NCBI GenBank assembly: GCA_964250215.1
Contig: CAXUEX010000082.1
Location: 1-12,122 of the forward strand
Source: DAIDJM01 sp964250215
GTDB lineage: Bacteria > Pseudomonadota > Alphaproteobacteria > Acetobacterales > Acetobacteraceae
DNA: 12,122 bases
Direction: 5' to 3'
The notes beneath the pieces are model-generated. The model did no database searches. It saw only the letters and a list, made by a program, of their open reading frames with translations, and was not told the origin of the DNA. Within the stretch, counting starts at the first letter, position 1, and each line of letters opens with the position of its first letter. Shown piece after piece: positions 11,810 through 12,122 of this stretch. The translations under genes were made by a program, and so were the position numbers.

Positions 11810-12122
11810 AGCTGCGCGCCTTGGCGGTGTTGCTCCCTAGATATCGCGCCGTGAGCGCCGCCAGCGCCAGCCCATACACATGCTTGCGGCCCAGCAACCG
11901 CCCCACCGGCATCAATACGGCAGCGGAACTCAGATTCTCCTTGGCCTGCGCCAAGCTGCGGTCGCGCAATTCGCGCGCCTCCTCCACCACGGGATCCTTC
12001 ACCGATCCACTCGCCAGCAGCGCGAACACCAGTGCCACCAGCAAATCGGCGCCGAACACGATCAGCACCGCCACGAACGGACTGAGATGCGCATATTGCA
12101 CCAGCGCCATGCCCGCCATGAT
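11808..12122 (-). CDS. Membrane protein, possibly holin superfamily III-like (partial, 5' end beyond window)
   Basis: At least 104 residues of a gene that may begin to the right of the window; the first ATG in view is at 12119, but the frame is still open there. A long hydrophobic stretch (about 11-38 from that ATG, LSPFVAVLIVFGADLLVALV onward) is followed by a charged helix (42-62, DPVVEEARELRDRSLAQAK) and a weaker hydrophobic stretch near the end (80-92). This recalls the C-terminal part of the Phage_holin_3_6/DUF1469 membrane proteins, which are usually chromosomal and of unknown role. The resemblance is one of topology, so I hold it loosely. Confidence 0.6.
   Translation of the reverse strand: MMAGMALVQYAHLSPFVAVLIVFGADLLVALVFALLASGSVKDPVVEEARELRDRSLAQAKENLSSAAVLMPVGRLLGRKHVYGLALAALTARYLGSNTAKARS

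Overview
The window looks like chromosomal DNA of a high-GC alphaproteobacterium (about 70% GC in the core genes by eye). Three things point there: an hsp20 gene followed by a DUF1150 gene, a pairing typical of this class; an mra promoter close to the Caulobacter-type TTGACG / GCTANAWC consensus; and an alphaproteobacterial-looking type A RNase P RNA. A GGCTCTGCC hairpin repeat at two gene ends suggests Acetobacteraceae, but that rests on memory and is tentative.

Layout, left to right. (1) Bases 1-1801, minus strand: start of the division and cell wall cluster, mraZ-rsmH-ftsL, each junction a 4-base ATGA overlap; ftsL runs off the left edge. The promoter carries five MraZ-type boxes at exact 10-bp spacing. 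(2) Bases 1958-2453, minus: RNase P RNA (rnpB) with a closing 12-bp P1 helix and its own terminator, which separates it from the mra cluster. Two hairpin repeats lie upstream of it. (3) Bases 2606-4710, minus: a membrane-protein operon, DUF423 protein, ArsB/SLC13-type ion transporter, YdcZ/DUF606 DMT-family protein. (4) Bases 4751-5701, plus: proline iminopeptidase. (5) Bases 5776-8313: an accessory patch with a small, lower-GC PD-(D/E)XK nuclease-like protein, an Xre/MbcA-RES toxin-antitoxin pair (minus) and a Phd/VapC toxin-antitoxin pair (plus). The two modules point away from each other and share a 182-bp control region. (6) Bases 8310-9725, plus: a POT-family peptide/H+ symporter whose ATG overlaps the vapC stop. 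A probable 65-aa minus-strand ORF overlaps its 3' end. (7) Bases 9962-10749, plus: hsp20, with an RNA-thermometer-like hairpin over its ribosome binding site, then DUF1150. (8) Bases 10761-12122, minus: 3-hydroxyisobutyryl-CoA hydrolase (valine breakdown) and a partial membrane protein.

How the parts may work together. The iminopeptidase and the peptide symporter flank the accessory patch and would make a sensible pair (peptide import, then removal of N-terminal proline), so the patch may have been inserted between them. The points most worth checking are the five-box MraZ operator, the candidate ROSE-like thermometer, the RES toxin with alanine where serine is usual, its antitoxin with a long N-terminal extension, and the vapC-transporter overlap. 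I see no convincing wholly new system here. The nuclease and back-to-back toxin-antitoxin patch comes closest.
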